From Leptobrachium leishanense (taxonomy: Eukaryota > Chordata > Amphibia > Anura > Megophryidae), in NCBI GenBank assembly GCA_009667805.1, contig CM019067.1, positions 69,086,997 through 69,150,996 of the forward strand: a stretch of DNA of 64,000 bases, read 5' to 3'. Below are positions 22,703-32,429 of the stretch, piece by piece (positions within the stretch are counted from its first letter, which is position 1; each line of letters opens with the position of its first letter). The notes under the pieces were generated by a model. It searched no databases and was not told the origin of the DNA. It was given only the letters and a program-made list of their open reading frames with translations. Position numbers and translations under genes: made by a program.

Positions 22703-24692
22703 CATTTTACTCCACCTTTTTGGTCTGGTCTGGGCTGGGGGGGGGAATCCTCACATCCTGAGCACTTCAGAAAGCTAAAGTGGTCAGGCTGTATAGAGTG
22801 TTCCTTTTGAGATGATGTGATACATAACCGCTTCTGAAATTGTCACAAGCTTCACTTCCAGCTCAGCATTAGCGGCTCCTGTATACTTTGTATAGGAGGA
22901 GCTGCTTAATAGCTGCTGAGCACAAGAATAGTGATCTCCTCACTTGCATGGAGTGAAACAACAGGAGCGAATGGTTTCCAGTGTCCTTTGCGATTGTACA
23001 CTGGTTGCTCTATGGCCGCCATGAGCCGATTTCAATGACCATGCCACTGTCTGTATCTGTTTGTGGCTCCCAAATATTTCAACGCGAGCTGCTAATAAAT
23101 TGGGCTGGACCAAATCGAGTCGGCAGCCGGAGCTGCTGAAGTGTTTCGGCTTGCGCTTATAATTTCCCTTACCACCAAGAGCCATCCGTAGGTAATGGTG
23201 CCCCATGTTTATGCATCCTATTGTTTTTTCGAACAAATGTTACGTTCTATTTCAACACAATGCATTGGGTAGTGAAAGATTAAGTGCGTTATTCAGGCTC
23301 TGACGGTGTTTGTTGGAAAAAGACGTTCCAATAAAGGTAAATCCAGAGAGCGGCAGGAGAAGCTTCGTTGTTGCAATGAGGTCGAGTTTCCGATTGTGTT
23401 TGCACCTTCAACGAACAACGGCAGAGCCTGAATAATCTCCCAACCTGTGTTTCCTGGATATATGGCATTTTTTTAATAAGTGCATCAGGTCTGTAGATCT
23501 TTTATCCCCTTCCTTTTTGTCTCCCATCCCAATCATCCATGCATTGGAGCAAGCGGCGTGGACACATACCTCCTGACCATCAGGCCCGGAGCAGGCCCCG
23601 GTGTCCCTGAGGTTTGAGCCACCCGTCCGTGTGAGCTGATCTGTGTGCGTAACGGACGGTGCGCATCACAGATTATGTAGATCAGCGTTCGCCTTTATTT
23701 ACGCCAGAGCAGATGTTTTCGGAGGTTCCATCCAGTACATAAAGCAAATCAAATCGTGCCTTTGGGGAATTAAACCAGGCGTTTACTGTAGCTCAACGGT
23801 TTATTGTAACTTGGTTAAATAGGTTTTAGCAGGTTTGCCAAAAAAAAGGTTTTCTTTCTCTTCTTTTTCCGCGCTGAAATCCTCGCCGTCCCCAGACATG
23901 TGCTGTTTGTTGCTATGTTTGCTGCACCTTTGTATACAGAATAGCAGGTCATCGCGAGCGGCTTGGCTTTCACAGTCTGCCGTGCTGTATAATTCATTTT
24001 CTCCCTCCCTCCGAGTCCAAACAATGTAGATGGTGCCACGGTGTCTGTCACGGGGCCTTGGCTCTCCCCTGATATTTTAAGTTCTCCTTCCACAGAGTGC
24101 CAGCTTAACCCCTTCAACTCCTCACATCTCTGCGAGGCTGGGGAACATGTCTGTAAAATGTCTCTCCTCCGCGTCCTCACCATCCAAATATTCCAAAATT
24201 ACACCCGCTCCTCCTTACAGTGTGCCATTCACACTCATCACTTTATAATTTGGCTTCGCTAGCCGCCCACTGCGTAGACGTGAAGAGAGATGTGTTTGAA
24301 CAGAGAATTGACCAGTCTGTGCGAAGGGAACATTTATAGGGTCATACCAGGGCAGGTAACGGCGAAAAGTAAAATTACTGTCTATATATAAGAGGTCCCC
24401 GCTGACCTAAAGCACTTATTCTGCCGCAGAGCACTTTGTCTTCACCACTAATGATGGTGGTTTACATGGAGAGGGGCCCAAAGGGCAGAGTCGACCTTTA
24501 ATTCCCCCTTACCCCTTCATGGTTAGAGGGGAGACTGAATCGGTTCCTGTGACTGCTGACCAGAGGTCAACTATTTTTAATGGTTTTTATAGCTTCTTAT
24601 ACTGAAAATAGCTCACCTAACCCTAAAATGGATAGGCAAATATTACTTAATCACCTCTCTACTGGAGCAGGAATAACATAGAAACGGGGACA
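22703..24692. other. Presumed intron, no gene seen
   Basis: Mostly unique-looking sequence of normal complexity. Frames on both strands (for example 22940-23236 and 23815-24183, minus) show no domain or splice logic I recognise. Conserved noncoding elements cannot be judged without alignment. Confidence 0.35.
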
Positions 24693-24700
24693 CTCAAGGC

Positions 24701-24836
24701 CAGGAGTGCTTAGCTTCGTCCTTGCATATGTTTTGGAACTACATTTCCCATAAGCCTCTGTTGACCTAGCGAGTAGCTGAGTAGCATGGGAGATGTAGTT
24801 CTGGAACATCCGGAGGGCCAAGCTTGAGCTCTCCTG
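24701..24836. mobile_element. Small palindromic hAT MITE
   Basis: The ends CAGGAGTGCTTAGCTT and AAGCTTGAGCTCTCCTG are imperfect inverted repeats, and the cores 'ttttggaactacatttccca' and 'gggagatgtagttctggaac' are inverted partners. The flanks CTCAAGGC (24693-24700) and CTCTAGGC (24837-24844) match at 7 of 8 bases, a decayed hAT duplication. Confidence 0.8.
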
Positions 24837-24889
24837 CTCTAGGCATTGTGACCACTCAATGCAGATTGATTGGTCACGGTGACCTGAGT

Positions 24890-24904
24890 GTGCTCCCCTT
24901 TTTT
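24890..24904. repeat. Target-site duplication of the ORF1-only retroelement (3' side)
   Basis: GTGCTCCCCTTTTTT (15 bp) is identical to 26806-26820. This length and the T-rich content (A-rich on the element's strand) fit endonuclease-nicked, target-primed reverse transcription. Confidence 0.85.
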
Positions 24905-26805
24905 CTTTTTCAAGATTTTTTATTTTGCAATAAACAAAATGTCACAGACTGACCAGCAAGGTGGCCTCGCAGGGCCAAATAAAACACACAGAAAAGCACA
25001 TAAATCTTAAGGGAAGGGGTTACATAGGAAGCTGCAAAATGTCAAAAATGTGGGGGGGGTACTGTAACAAGGGGGGATGCAGAAGGGCTAATCCAGAAAT
25101 ATCAAAAGAGTGATGGAGGTCGCCGTGAAGGTACCAGGGCAACTGACACAAAAAAAAAAAAAAAAAAAAGGGTAAAAAGAGCGGTGAGGGACTGCCAAAT
25201 ATGTAGTGGCATTCCTGGCTCGCCCCGGTAACCCAGAGGGAACTGGGGGCCATGGAAGGGGCCACAAGGCCGGGAGACCTGGGGCCAAGAGGACGGCCAG
25301 AGCCTAGGTCGCCATCCTAGCGGCTCGCCCAGGTTACTTCCCAATGTCCCACACCACAAAACAAAAAAAAAACAAAAAAAAAAAGGGGGGGGGGAAAGGT
25401 GAGAAGTCCCTGTGCTTCATCGGACGAACAACGTTAAGCCCAAAAATTGGCAGGTAGAACCGACTGCCGTAGGAAAGTAAAAAAGAGTCCTCTGAAAAAC
25501 AACCAAAATAATGCTTATATAGGGGAAAGGGAGAGAGGATGGAACGAAAACTCAAAGCGTCCTCAGAAAATGTCGGAAGTGTCCCAGTAGAAAAGGGGGG
25601 AGGATAAGGGGGGAACGCAAAAAGGGAGGTGGGGGGATGGACCCAACAGGGGGGGGGAGGTAAGGGGTCATCAAACTAATATTCAGCTAAGAGGCACTCT
25701 AAAACTCTGTAGCGAAGGACATGAGCAGGTGTCCATAAAGTCTTCCGAGTGGGAGTTCACCACAGTAAAAAATAAAAATTAGAGAGGATCACAGTGTCAG
25801 CCGGGTTCCAATTGTGCAGCACAGGGCCCGTGCGGCACCGCCACAAGACCCAGTCGAAGGAGGATAGCACGTGCCTCTTCTAGGGTCGATGCCGAATGGA
25901 GTTTGCCATCCGAAGACACGGTGAGAGAGCCAGCAGATCCCCATTTGTAGCGGACACCATGTTGGCGGAGCACAGCAGTGACCTCCTTGTAGCTTCGTCT
26001 GGCTGCGAGTGCCAGGAACGGCAAGTCCCTAAAGATGGTGATGCGGGTGGAGGCATAGGTAATCGTGTAAGCGGGGCCGGCAGCAGCGAGAAGATGAGAG
26101 TGAGTAGTCACATCTCTGGTCACGATGATGACATCCCGGGGAGCCACCACCGGGGCGGTGGCGGCCTTCCTAATACGCACCGCAGACAAGACCAACAAGT
26201 CCGCAGAGTCCCCATTCTCCGGGAGGAGATGCGCCACCAGGCCTGTAACATAGCCGAGAAGCCCATCAATGGACACAGACTCAGGGATCCCCCGCAGACG
26301 TAAATTACGACGCCGGTGTCTAGCCTCGAGGGACATCACAACCGAGCCCAAGCGGGTAACTTGCCTCTGTAGCTCCGTAATTCGGGTGTCTGCAGTCGCT
26401 TGAGCCGACTCCGTGTCAAGCGTGCGGCGGTGGACATCGTCGATCCTCGACTGAAGGGCCTCCGTAGCAGAGCGTACCTCCTGTAGGTCCTGCCGCCAGA
26501 GGGTACGGAATTCGTCCATCACTTTATAGAGGTCCACAGCAGTGAGAGGTGGGACAGGTTTCTGCAACTCCAGAGTCCCCGCGTTTGAGATGGAAGACGG
26601 TGGCAGATCGCTCCCAGTGGGGATGTCAGAGGGGGCAGGAGCAGTACCACGGCGGTTCCTCGCTCCTCCATCACTTCCCACCCCAAGTGACAGGCGGATA
26701 TCGGGGAGACGAGGGTCCGCTGTCTCATCGCCGGACTTCGTTTTCTTCCCCATGTAGGTAGGTAGTCAGACTGCGAGGCAGGGAAGGAGATGGGGAAAAA
26801 AAGAG
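24905..26805 (-). mobile_element. ORF1-only L1-type retroelement (HAL1-like)
   Basis: The element is inserted on the minus strand between exact 15-bp duplications. In its own orientation it has a short 5' leader (26805-26754), an intact ORF1 (26753-25797) and about 890 bp of 3' sequence. It ends 'gcaaaataaaaaatcttg' (with an AATAAA) at the A-rich duplication. No endonuclease or reverse transcriptase remains, although both boundaries are defined by the duplication. The source molecule therefore already lacked ORF2. In mammals such ORF1-only elements are called HAL1 (half-L1). Confidence 0.82.
25797..26753 (-). CDS. L1-type ORF1 protein (LINE-1 transposase-22 family), intact
   Basis: The uninterrupted 318-codon frame starts at MGKKTKSGDE. 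Residues 1-70 are a disordered, Pro/Gly/charged head. Residues about 75-145 form a coiled coil (VMDEFRTLWRQDLQEVRSAT..., ITELQRQVTRLGSVVMSLEA) expected to trimerise. Residues about 147-245 look like the RRM of L1 ORF1p, opening with RRRNLRLRGIPESV and closing with ITIFRDLPFLAL. Residues about 250-305 are the C-terminal domain (ARRSYKEVTAVLRQHGVRYKW, SLTVSSDGKLHSAS, EEARAILLRLGL). The family binds RNA and acts as a chaperone in the LINE ribonucleoprotein. Length (human L1 ORF1p is 338) and lack of any stop imply a young insertion. It is probably not a host gene. Whether it is expressed cannot be told. Confidence 0.8.
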   Translation of the reverse strand: MGKKTKSGDETADPRLPDIRLSLGVGSDGGARNRRGTAPAPSDIPTGSDLPPSSISNAGTLELQKPVPPLTAVDLYKVMDEFRTLWRQDLQEVRSATEALQSRIDDVHRRTLDTESAQATADTRITELQRQVTRLGSVVMSLEARHRRRNLRLRGIPESVSIDGLLGYVTGLVAHLLPENGDSADLLVLSAVRIRKAATAPVVAPRDVIIVTRDVTTHSHLLAAAGPAYTITYASTRITIFRDLPFLALAARRSYKEVTAVLRQHGVRYKWGSAGSLTVSSDGKLHSASTLEEARAILLRLGLVAVPHGPCAAQLEPG

Positions 26806-26820
26806 GTGCTCCCCTTTTTT

Positions 26821-27460
26821 CCCCCATCCGTGGTAGGTTCTCAGAGGGCCAAATCATCAGTCTTCCGAATACAGGGGAATAACCCTTTCCTTAAAACACA
26901 CATTAGTGAGCGCCGATCTGACTTCCTGGTATAGGTTAGGACTGTTAATCTTCCATATGAATCGAGCTAAAGCCTTGTGAGATCTGAGCAGGCCCCACCG
27001 TAGAGCAGGCCCCACCGTAGAGCAGGCCCCACCGTAGAGCAGGCCCCACCGTAGAGCAGGCCCCACCGTAGAGCAGGCCACTAGTGCCGTTGCTCGTCCT
27101 CAGGACCCTCACCTCTCTTTTTTACTCACCATAAATTTCCAGGGTAATCCAGATGTGGACCTCTTGCTTGAGGTGCCTAGAGGGGTGTCAGCTATACCCT
27201 CCTGACGATGCCTAACAAGGCCGAAACGATCGTCGGGGGTTGCGGCACCTCTCGTGCAGGGATGACGTCCTTGGCAGTCAGTACTGGCCACCCTCATTGG
27301 GTGAGAGCAGACTGATTTGCATATGGAGCATTCATCCTTGTAATGGCACAATCGAGCTAAAACCCTGTGAGACCTGAGCGGGCCCCACTGTAGAGCAGAG
27401 ACACTAGTGCTGTTGCTCGTTCTCAGGACCCCCACAAACCCCTTTCTTGCTCACCATATA
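26821..27460. repeat. Duplicated intronic block with 17-bp minisatellite
   Basis: Two related segments, about 26945-27120 and 27350-27450, share 'cgagctaaa', 'ggccccac', 'gtagagcag' and 'gttgctcgt' in the same order. The first copy has six units of the 17-bp repeat GAGCAGGCCCCACCGTA (about 26986-27080). The second has only one diverged unit. Between them lies 'ccgaaacgatcgtcggggg', a hairpin-like motif of unclassified repeats. Confidence 0.7.
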
Positions 27461-27668
27461 AATCTATAGCCAATGGCTCACAATGTGCTCACTTTAGAGC
27501 CATTGGATTAGGATGCGTTTGCTTGAGCGCAAGCCTCCTGCTGGTAACCTGATGGCCGCAGCTTGGCAGGAAGCCAGCAGCATTTCACGTGGAAGTCATT
27601 TATCACTCGGATAGCCGTACCTCCAATGGGTGTTTGGTGAGAAGTGTGTGTTTGCTGCTACGTATGAT

Positions 27669-27799
27669 CTGGGCTCAGCAATCTTGGCCCCCCCAGATGT
27701 TTTGGAACTACAGATTGCACGATGCCTGGTCTGCTCAACGGGCGTCTGAGTATTACGGGACAAGTCGTTTCTAAACATCTGAAGGGCTGCTGACCCCTG
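27669..27799. mobile_element. Small palindromic hAT MITE
   Basis: The left end CTGGGCTCAGCAATCTTGG and the right end CTGAAGGGCTGCTGACCCCTG pair as inverted repeats. The core 'ttttggaactacagattg' matches the element at 24701-24836. The flanking 8 bases match only partly, so the duplication has decayed or the edges are slightly off. Confidence 0.7.
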
Positions 27800-28032
27800 C
27801 TTTAGATCAAAATACGAGGAATTTCAAACTTAAACCATCCATGCTCTCTAAGTGACTCTATCATAGTTACCTGAAGGTCGCTGCCATCACCCTTGGTCTT
27901 TTCACGTTATGCCCGCACCAAACTGACGTGCAGCCGAGAAATGTACCGCCCAAGATGAGCATCCGTCTGTAACGCCAACGATCTGTTTGCACTCAGACTG
28001 GCCGACACAGAGCCAGTCGGTAAACTAAACTA
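27800..28032. other. Intronic spacer
   Basis: No gene or repeat recognised. Confidence 0.35.
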
Positions 28033-28285
28033 CGGTTGCCAGATCTCCAGTGTTTTCTTGGGCAAATATAATTAATTCATGCTGATGGGCACTTAATGAA
28101 TATCTCAGCCCTGCAGCGCGGAGAATTCAAATGCTGCAAGTAAGACATCGCAAAAGAATCCCAGATGGAGCGCCTCGTATGGGTAAATAAATTCTAAATT
28201 ATTCATGTTACAGGGCAGACCTGTGGTGTCTATCCACATAAAATTTAGATATATGTCCAGGGAAGCGTGTCTGATCTGGCAACCT
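28033..28285. mobile_element. Palindromic MITE, GTTGCCAGATC family, copy 2
   Basis: Ends GTTGCCAGATCTCCAGTG and CTGATCTGGCAACC. It shares 'ttcatgctgatgggca' with copy 1 (16010-16262; there 'ttcatgttgatgggca'). Confidence 0.65.
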
Positions 28286-29884
28286 GAGGGTTAACACTCG
28301 GGGCTAGACACCAAGTCTGGTGTAAACGTAAAACAGCGATTGAAGGCCATGGAGTCGTTGCTAAGGTTAGGTTTACTCCTGACTTGGAATCTGTCTGCTG
28401 GTGGATGAACAGTCCAGCTCTGACCTATGAGCCGAGATTTCCCTTGGAGAACAGAATCGAGTGCCCAAAAAAGCCTGCAAACCTTTCTCGGTGACGGCAA
28501 TGTGCCAAGCGATACGCTCCCACTTAAATCGGGTTACATTGTTTCCCGAGATGTAATAACCTGATCCCGCAGCAGAGCGTTCCTCCAGGGCAAAAACACA
28601 CATCACTTTTGTCTTGTTCCTCTTTCATACAGAAAACAAACGCTCGCAGCTGTGAGATTTGTGGTGAGGTTCTGCACACCTGTGTGTAGTCATCTTGGCC
28701 AGTCAAGGCATTATTTTCGTGTAATGAGTGTTGACGTGGTAATTACATCGCCACGGAGGGTTTCTTGGCAGGATGCCTCGGCCTTGCCTCCTCCTGCGCC
28801 TGTGTGATTGATAATACTTCTTTCCAGGATTCCTACCATCTGGCTTCACGTACAGGTTAACACAAACTGGAAAATATTCTGCACGTTCTTGTACGCAATT
28901 TCACCCTAGACGGGTCTTGAAAGCCATCGCACCTTCGGTGGTTCTAAGGAACGCCTGGCCATGTGAATCGGATGATCTGAAAGGGAAAACGTATCGATGT
29001 CTGTCCTTCTGGCGATGTCCAGACAAATGAGACATACATTGTAGGGTTTTGCTTGTTGTGATTTATTTTTTATGTGTTTCAAGGTTACTGTGGGTTTTTT
29101 TTTTAGTGATCTCAGAAGAGGAAATCAGGAACAGAATGTGAGATTGTGAGGGAAGCAACGAGTCCGTAGTGTAGCTTGTAATTGGTAGAGTAGGGTTCAG
29201 CAACCACATTTCCTATGACGGTCTGAAAACCTGGCTGAGCATCATGGGAGTTGTAGTTTCAAAACATTTGGAGGGCCAAGGTGACTGACCATTGTGGTAG
29301 GGAATTGTGAATGTAGTGGTCTTATGAAAATAGAGGATGTTGCAGCACAGTAGGTCAGAATGGTAGATGGAGATGCTTTCTTGGAGGCAATGTGACATTC
29401 CAATACAGACGCTCATGATCTGACTTTTTCGGGTTGACGGAAACTCTTGGAAAAGAATGGCCAGAACATACGGTGTATCTGCAATCCTTCTTTCTGCTCC
29501 CAGATGGCGCACTGCTACTGTATTACAAATAGCCCTGTGCCTAGCGTCACTCTCTATATTGTATTAAACTGGAGATACACTGAACGCAAAGCGACGTGCA
29601 GCGCTGAACATCGAGCACGCAGCGCTGACCATCGAGACACGCTCAGTGTATACAGGCCTATCTTCTCTGCGCACTCAGCCGACGTTGGGCCCCGTGGCTG
29701 AGCGCCCAGAGTTGAAAATAGTCAGCTTCGGCCATGACACTGCGCGAAGCAAATGCTTTGCATTGCGTCACAGCTTGGCCAGTGTATCTCCCGCTTTAAA
29801 GTGCACCTGTCTGGCAATGAATATTGTGCTCAATTGACAGGGAAACATTCCATGTTCTGAATGTGTGTTAGTATTTTTTTTGCC
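28286..29884. other. Presumed intron with one hAT-type fragment
   Basis: At about 29191-29295 there is a decayed small hAT MITE ('gggttcagcaacc', 'catgggagttgtagtttc'). No coding exon was seen. Open frames of 60-100 codons in this stretch have no recognisable domains. Confidence 0.4.
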
Positions 29885-29888
29885 TTAA

Positions 29889-30235
29889 CCTCCCTGGCGG
29901 TTTTCCCGAGTGTGGCTCAGGGTTAACTTTCACTTCTGAAAGCGGTAACCCCCGAGCCACACTCTGGCTGAATACATACCTGTCCCTGTGCTCCCTTGCT
30001 GACCTCCGCAATCGCATTCTCCTCAGTGCGATCACGGCATCCTGGTTCCCTTCTTACGATGGTTCCCTCCTCACGATCGACCAGAGGAGAATGTGACTGC
30101 GGGGACAGCGATGGAGCGCAAAGACAGGTAATGTATCCAGCCCTGATTGTGGCTCGGGGTTGGCGCTTTCATCATTCAAAGTTAACTCCGAGCCGCACTG
30201 ACATAGAAAATGTCAGAATCGTAACGCCAGGGAGG
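29889..30235. mobile_element. TTAA-flanked MITE, CCTCCCTGGCGG family
   Basis: TTAA at 29885-29888 and 30236-30239. The ends are CCTCCCTGGCGGTTTTC and the partner CGTAACGCCAGGGAGG. The interior contains inverted copies of 'gagccacactctgg' and 'gagccgcactgac'-like blocks around a GC-rich centre. This end sequence is one I associate with abundant amphibian MITEs. No coding capacity. Confidence 0.82.
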
Positions 30236-30480
30236 TTAAAAGTATACAGGTGAAGTATGTGTAATTCCTTTTTTAAAATGTCTGTCAATTGCTTCCGGTA
30301 GCATGCTGCCAGAATGGGTGATCACTGTAAGTAGTTACTCTCGCTTCCGGTTGCGTGCTGCTGGGTGAACGTACCGGCATCACTGCTGAAGACCAATTGT
30401 ATAGTGTTGCGTGAAGACCCTCTAAGCTCTGCCCACAAAGGAGGATGATGAATTTATAAGTTGGACGAAAGATAAAATTT

Positions 30481-31258
30481 AATGTCCCTCCCTCTCTCCC
30501 CCCTACAATCCATTCTGAATGCCTCTGCCAGGCTCATCCACCTCACCCGCCGCTCTGTCTCTGCCGCTCCTCTCTGCAAATCCCTTCACTGGCTCCCCAT
30601 CCACTGCAGAATTAAATTCAAAATCCTTATCCTTACCTACAAAACCCTCACTAACTCAGCTCCCCACTACCTGTCCTCACTAATCACCAAATACACCCAG
30701 CCCACTCCCTAAGGTCAAACAGTGACCTGCGCCTAGCTTCTCCCCGCATCACCTCTTCCCATGATAGACTGCAGGACTTCTCACGCGCAGCCCCCATCCT
30801 CTGGAACGCTCTCCCTCGTACAGTCAGACTTTCCCCTAGTTTCCCTTCCTTAAGACATTCCTGTTTAGGGAAACCTACCACCCGACCGACTCACTAATAC
30901 ACCTCACTGCCCCAAGCAGTCATTCACTCTCCCCTTGCAGTCCATCGCCCCCGCCTTGCAGTCCATCGCTCCTGCCTTGCAGTCCATCGCTCCCGCCTTG
31001 CAGACCATCGCTCCCGCCTTGCAGTCCATCGCTCCCGCCTTGCAGTCCATCGCTCCCGCCTTGCAGTCCTGTCCTCCTGTTTCCACCCCCCAACCCTTCT
31101 AGATTGTAAATTCCCACGGAAATAGGGCCCTCGTTTACTCCTGTACTGGTTTGTTAAAATGTTGATCAGTCTCAATGTATTGTAACCCTGTCTACATCGT
31201 GCTCATTGTTCGGGGCAGTGGAATTTGCTGGTGCTTTATAAATAAAGAATAATAGTAA
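30481..31258 (+). mobile_element. L2-like LINE 3' portion with reverse-transcriptase C-terminus
   Basis: The frame from 30481 reads LQSILNASARLIHLTRRS, then LHWLPIHCRIKFKILILTY and SAPHYLSSLI. This is the C-terminal region of L2/Rex-type LINE polymerases. It stops at 30710, but diverged coding sequence continues to the 'ctgtttagggaaacc' block at 30863. It is followed by a short copy of the 21-bp array (about 30925-31070), the 3' UTR and an AATAAAGAATAATA tail. This copy is longer than those at 18600 and 63175 and shows where the array sits relative to the coding region. Confidence 0.8.
30925..31072 (+). repeat. 21-bp minisatellite, about 7 units
   Basis: The unit is GCTCCCGCCTTGCAGTCCAT plus C, the same repeat as at 18665-19381 with CCATC replacing CCGTC. 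Short arrays like this one probably approximate the ancestral state of the LINE 3' end. Confidence 0.88.
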
Positions 31259-31526
31259 CGAACATCAGTAAGTACATATTTTCAACCCATGTCTCAATTT
31301 GCTTCTATAACCTCAAACACTTACCAGTCGATATTTTAGTAGCCCCTGTGGAGCCATGTGGGTTTTCAATGTCCTTGACATAATGCACGGTTTATTTGGT
31401 CAAGCAACACCATGTTTTGCCAAGTTCACTTGGTAATGTTTTGAGTATAGCGACAAAGCGTGGCTTTGTTTGACCTAAAAACAAGCTCTGCAAAGTGTGT
31501 CCTGCTTTCTTTGTTGTCATTGGATA
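31259..31526. other. Intronic spacer
   Basis: No feature recognised. Confidence 0.35.
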
Positions 31527-31788
31527 TAGGCCCCCGGCACACGAGCGTTTTGAGAGAATGGAAGGAACGTCCGTGAAAGTGGGCGTTCCTTCCATTCTCT
31601 GCGCTCAGCGTACAAAGCGCGATCCTCCTATGGAGAATCGCGCTTTGTATACTTTCAGCGTCCGTTTAGCTTTTTGACGGGGAGGCCTTTTTCACGTCCG
31701 GTGGAGGGCTTTCCCCGTCAAAAACCCACGGACGCAGGGAAGTGCGGGCGCACATGAGGCAAAAATACGCTCGTGTGCCGGGGGCCTT
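31527..31788. mobile_element. Palindromic 3-bp-TSD-like MITE (GGCACACGAGCG family)
   Basis: The ends AGGCCCCCGGCACACGAGCG (31528-31547) and the exact partner at 31768-31787 are 20-bp inverted repeats. Inside, 'gaatggaaggaacgtccg' and 'aaagcgcgatcctcc' each pair with nearby inverted partners, giving nested hairpins. Related elements lie at 57676-57875 and about 60685-60958. Confidence 0.8.
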
Positions 31789-32080
31789 AGAGGGGATGGT
31801 TGAGCTCCTTGCTATGTGGAGCCTTTGCATAAACCTGCCTCAACATCAGTGTACCCCATGCGGTGGATACCTAAGAGATTAACTCTCCTGCAACGGAAAA
31901 CCTGTAAACCATGTGCAGGTTGGGTTGGGGCCCCTAACTACAACACATATAAAAGGACAGCACTCAACCTGGACATGCATATCTCATAACAGTACTATTG
32001 AGACTGAAAGATATCATACAACTCTGAATTTGTAACTTGTATCTATTGGGCAGTAGTAGCACTGTTATGAGATATGAAAC
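31789..32080. other. Intronic spacer
   Basis: No gene or repeat recognised apart from the target duplication at its right edge. Confidence 0.35.
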
Positions 32081-32429
32081 ATGTACAGCAGGGGTTGGGG
32101 AACGTCCGGCCCGCAGGCCGTATAAGGCCCATGGAATCACTTGGTCTGGCCCTTAGAGCCTCGCAGCATGGGGGTGTTTAAATTCCCTCTCCCACGGCGC
32201 TGTCACCGGACCCCTGTGCATGGCGAGTAGTAGAATGAGGGGCCAGAATTAGCTTCCCTCAGTCACTGCTGCGAGCCATATCCTCATTCACGCTGCACTC
32301 CTCATCTTCTGGGCGCAGCATGAAGGAGGATCCGGCGCTCTTCAGCGAGAGAGGAAAGCGGGGATTATCCCCACCCCCTCATTCTACTACTAGCAGTGTG
32401 CAGAGGTCCGGTGAAAGCGCCGTGGGGGT

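Noticed and set aside
27160..27260. Possible tRNA- or 5S-like promoter in the block with 'ccgaaacgatcgtcggggg'
   Set aside because: No convincing A and B boxes with correct spacing and no cloverleaf; better explained as a repeat hairpin.
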